A model generated the notes under the pieces. The model was not told the DNA's origin, searched no databases, and saw nothing but the letters and a program-made list of their open reading frames with translations. Source: Leptothermofonsia sichuanensis E412 (GTDB taxonomy: Bacteria; Cyanobacteriota; Cyanobacteriia; Leptolyngbyales; Leptolyngbyaceae). Taken from it: a DNA stretch of 64,000 nt. The stretch is taken from NCBI RefSeq assembly GCF_019891175.1, contig NZ_CP072600.1, positions 2,852,001-2,916,000 on the forward strand, given 5' to 3'. Of the stretch, positions 63,186 to 64,000 are shown piece after piece; positions within the stretch are counted from its first letter, which is position 1, and the number at the start of each line of letters is the position of its first letter. The translations under genes and the position numbers were made by a program.

Positions 63186-64000
63186 CTAAACTATTGGAGC
63201 CTTTTCAGGGATAGAATCCTGAAATACATCCGTTTGGAGCGTTGTTTCTGTTGTTTTTGGAATTAAATGTCGCCCAAATAACGAGTAGAGCGCAGGTAAT
63301 ACCATCAGGGTAAGAGCCGTAGAGGTAAACAGTCCTCCCAGCACCACAATCGCGAGGGGCTGTAGAATTTCCTTTCCAGCTTCAGTACCAATGACCAGTG
63401 GAACCATACCCAATGCCGAGGTTAGTGCTGTCATCAAAATGGCGACGAGCCGCTCCATTGACCCTTCAATAATCACCTGTTTGAGTGGCATTCCCTGCGC
63501 CAGTTTGTTGTTGTAATTGTCTACCAGCAACAAGCCGTTGCGAGTAGCGACACCAAATAGGGTAATGAAGCCGACTAACGAGGCAACTGAGACAATTCCT
63601 CCACCCAGGGCGATCGAAAAGATTCCCCCCACCAGCGCAAGGGGCAGGTTGATCATAATCATTAACATCCCAGCAACCGATTTAACGGCAAAGTACATGA
63701 GGATGGAAATGACTGCGATCGCCAGTCCACCAAACACCAGCAAATTTTGGCTTGCCCGTTGCTCTGACTCAAATTGTCCTCCGTACTGAATGAAATATCC
63801 AGCAGGAAGCGGTACGGTTTCGTTTACTTTGGCCTGGATTTCATTGACAGCAGAACCCAAATCGCGCCCAGCCACATTTGCAGACACCACAAGGAGACGA
63901 GAGACATTTTCACGGTTAATCGTATTCGGTCCAGTTCCGTAATCAATCTGAGCCACTTGAGCCAGGGGAATTTTCTGCCCTGTGGGTGTGTCAATCAACA
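63186..64000 (-). CDS. heavy-metal efflux RND pump, CzcA/CusA type (5' end outside window)
   Basis: The last 271 residues of an HME-RND inner membrane pump. Features: TPTGQKIPLAQVAQIDYG (porter domain), then helices with MYFAVKSVAGMLMIMINLPL, VGFITLFGVATRNGLLLVDN and a final helix before ALYSLFGRHLIPK. The frame is open to the window edge. The family uses proton flow to export Cu, Ag, Co, Zn, Cd or Ni, with an MFP and an outer membrane protein probably encoded upstream. The lipoprotein, regulator and kinase follow on the same strand, forming one unit. Confidence 0.93.
   Translation of the reverse strand, partial: LIDTPTGQKIPLAQVAQIDYGTGPNTINRENVSRLLVVSANVAGRDLGSAVNEIQAKVNETVPLPAGYFIQYGGQFESEQRASQNLLVFGGLAIAVISILMYFAVKSVAGMLMIMINLPLALVGGIFSIALGGGIVSVASLVGFITLFGVATRNGLLLVDNYNNKLAQGMPLKQVIIEGSMERLVAILMTALTSALGMVPLVIGTEAGKEILQPLAIVVLGGLFTSTALTLMVLPALYSLFGRHLIPKTTETTLQTDVFQDSIPEKAPIV

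Overview
The window is a stretch of cyanobacterial chromosome. The evidence is NdhL (NDH-1 subunit L), a CRR7-like NDH-1 assembly protein, a SigA-type sigma factor, a cyanobacterial RNase E ending in an RRRRRRSSA-type peptide, many cyanobacteria-restricted small proteins (DUF3007, DUF3082, DUF1574, DUF815) and very frequent GCGATCGC (HIP1) octamers. The dispersed repeats and the mix of mobile elements fit a mid- to large-genome filamentous or colonial lineage, but I cannot name the genus.

Layout. 1-5.3 kb: a cobW-type GTPase (cut by the window edge), cysS, the trpA/DUF3007/ndhL cluster, an intronless tRNA-Leu(UAA) and a Tat-exported aldo/keto reductase. 5.5-12.3 kb: a STAS protein with a strong terminator, then a fused radical-SAM/DUF2344 gene, rne and rnhB. 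13-21 kb: small secreted protein, gdhA, two membrane proteins, an MBL-fold hydrolase, fumarylacetoacetase, DUF3082. 21.1-23.4 kb: a decayed accessory patch with a HEPN-like gene broken by a 16-bp duplication, a PIN toxin-antitoxin pair broken by a frameshift, an integron attC-like site, and a ribbon-helix-helix/HNH pair broken by a slipped A-run, a nonsense codon, a TA-flanked MITE and a truncation. 23.4-51 kb: mostly housekeeping and metabolic genes (DUF815 ATPase, zur-like regulator, purS, hom, pgsA, glgC, egtD-like, mtnA, deoC, dus, crr7-like, thyX, sigA), separated by repeat-rich spacers.

52.1-57.0 kb is a nested insertion-sequence pile: IS630 and IS66 fragments, an IS21 element interrupted by an intact IS4-family element with a 9-bp target duplication, then an IS1-family element and a second IS630 fragment. 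cofH follows. Divergent from it is a 28-codon stump of a flavoprotein gene, then more transposase debris and an IS1634 element with a nonsense mutation. The last 3.4 kb (minus strand) is a heavy-metal RND efflux locus: CzcA/CusA-type pump end, FixH/YtkA-like lipoprotein, OmpR-type regulator and histidine kinase.

Functional themes: NDH-1 (ndhL, crr7-like), RNA turnover and processing (rne, rnhB, dus), envelope and exopolysaccharide (sugar transferase, polysaccharide deacetylase, YdcF, GT-C-like and LPG-synthase-TM proteins) and metal handling (cobW, zur-like, RND locus). The most unusual material is not a new gene system but the DNA-level record: at least three MITE-like families, larger dispersed repeats, many perfect 10-20 bp tandem duplications, and intergenic-type repeats lying in frame inside genes.
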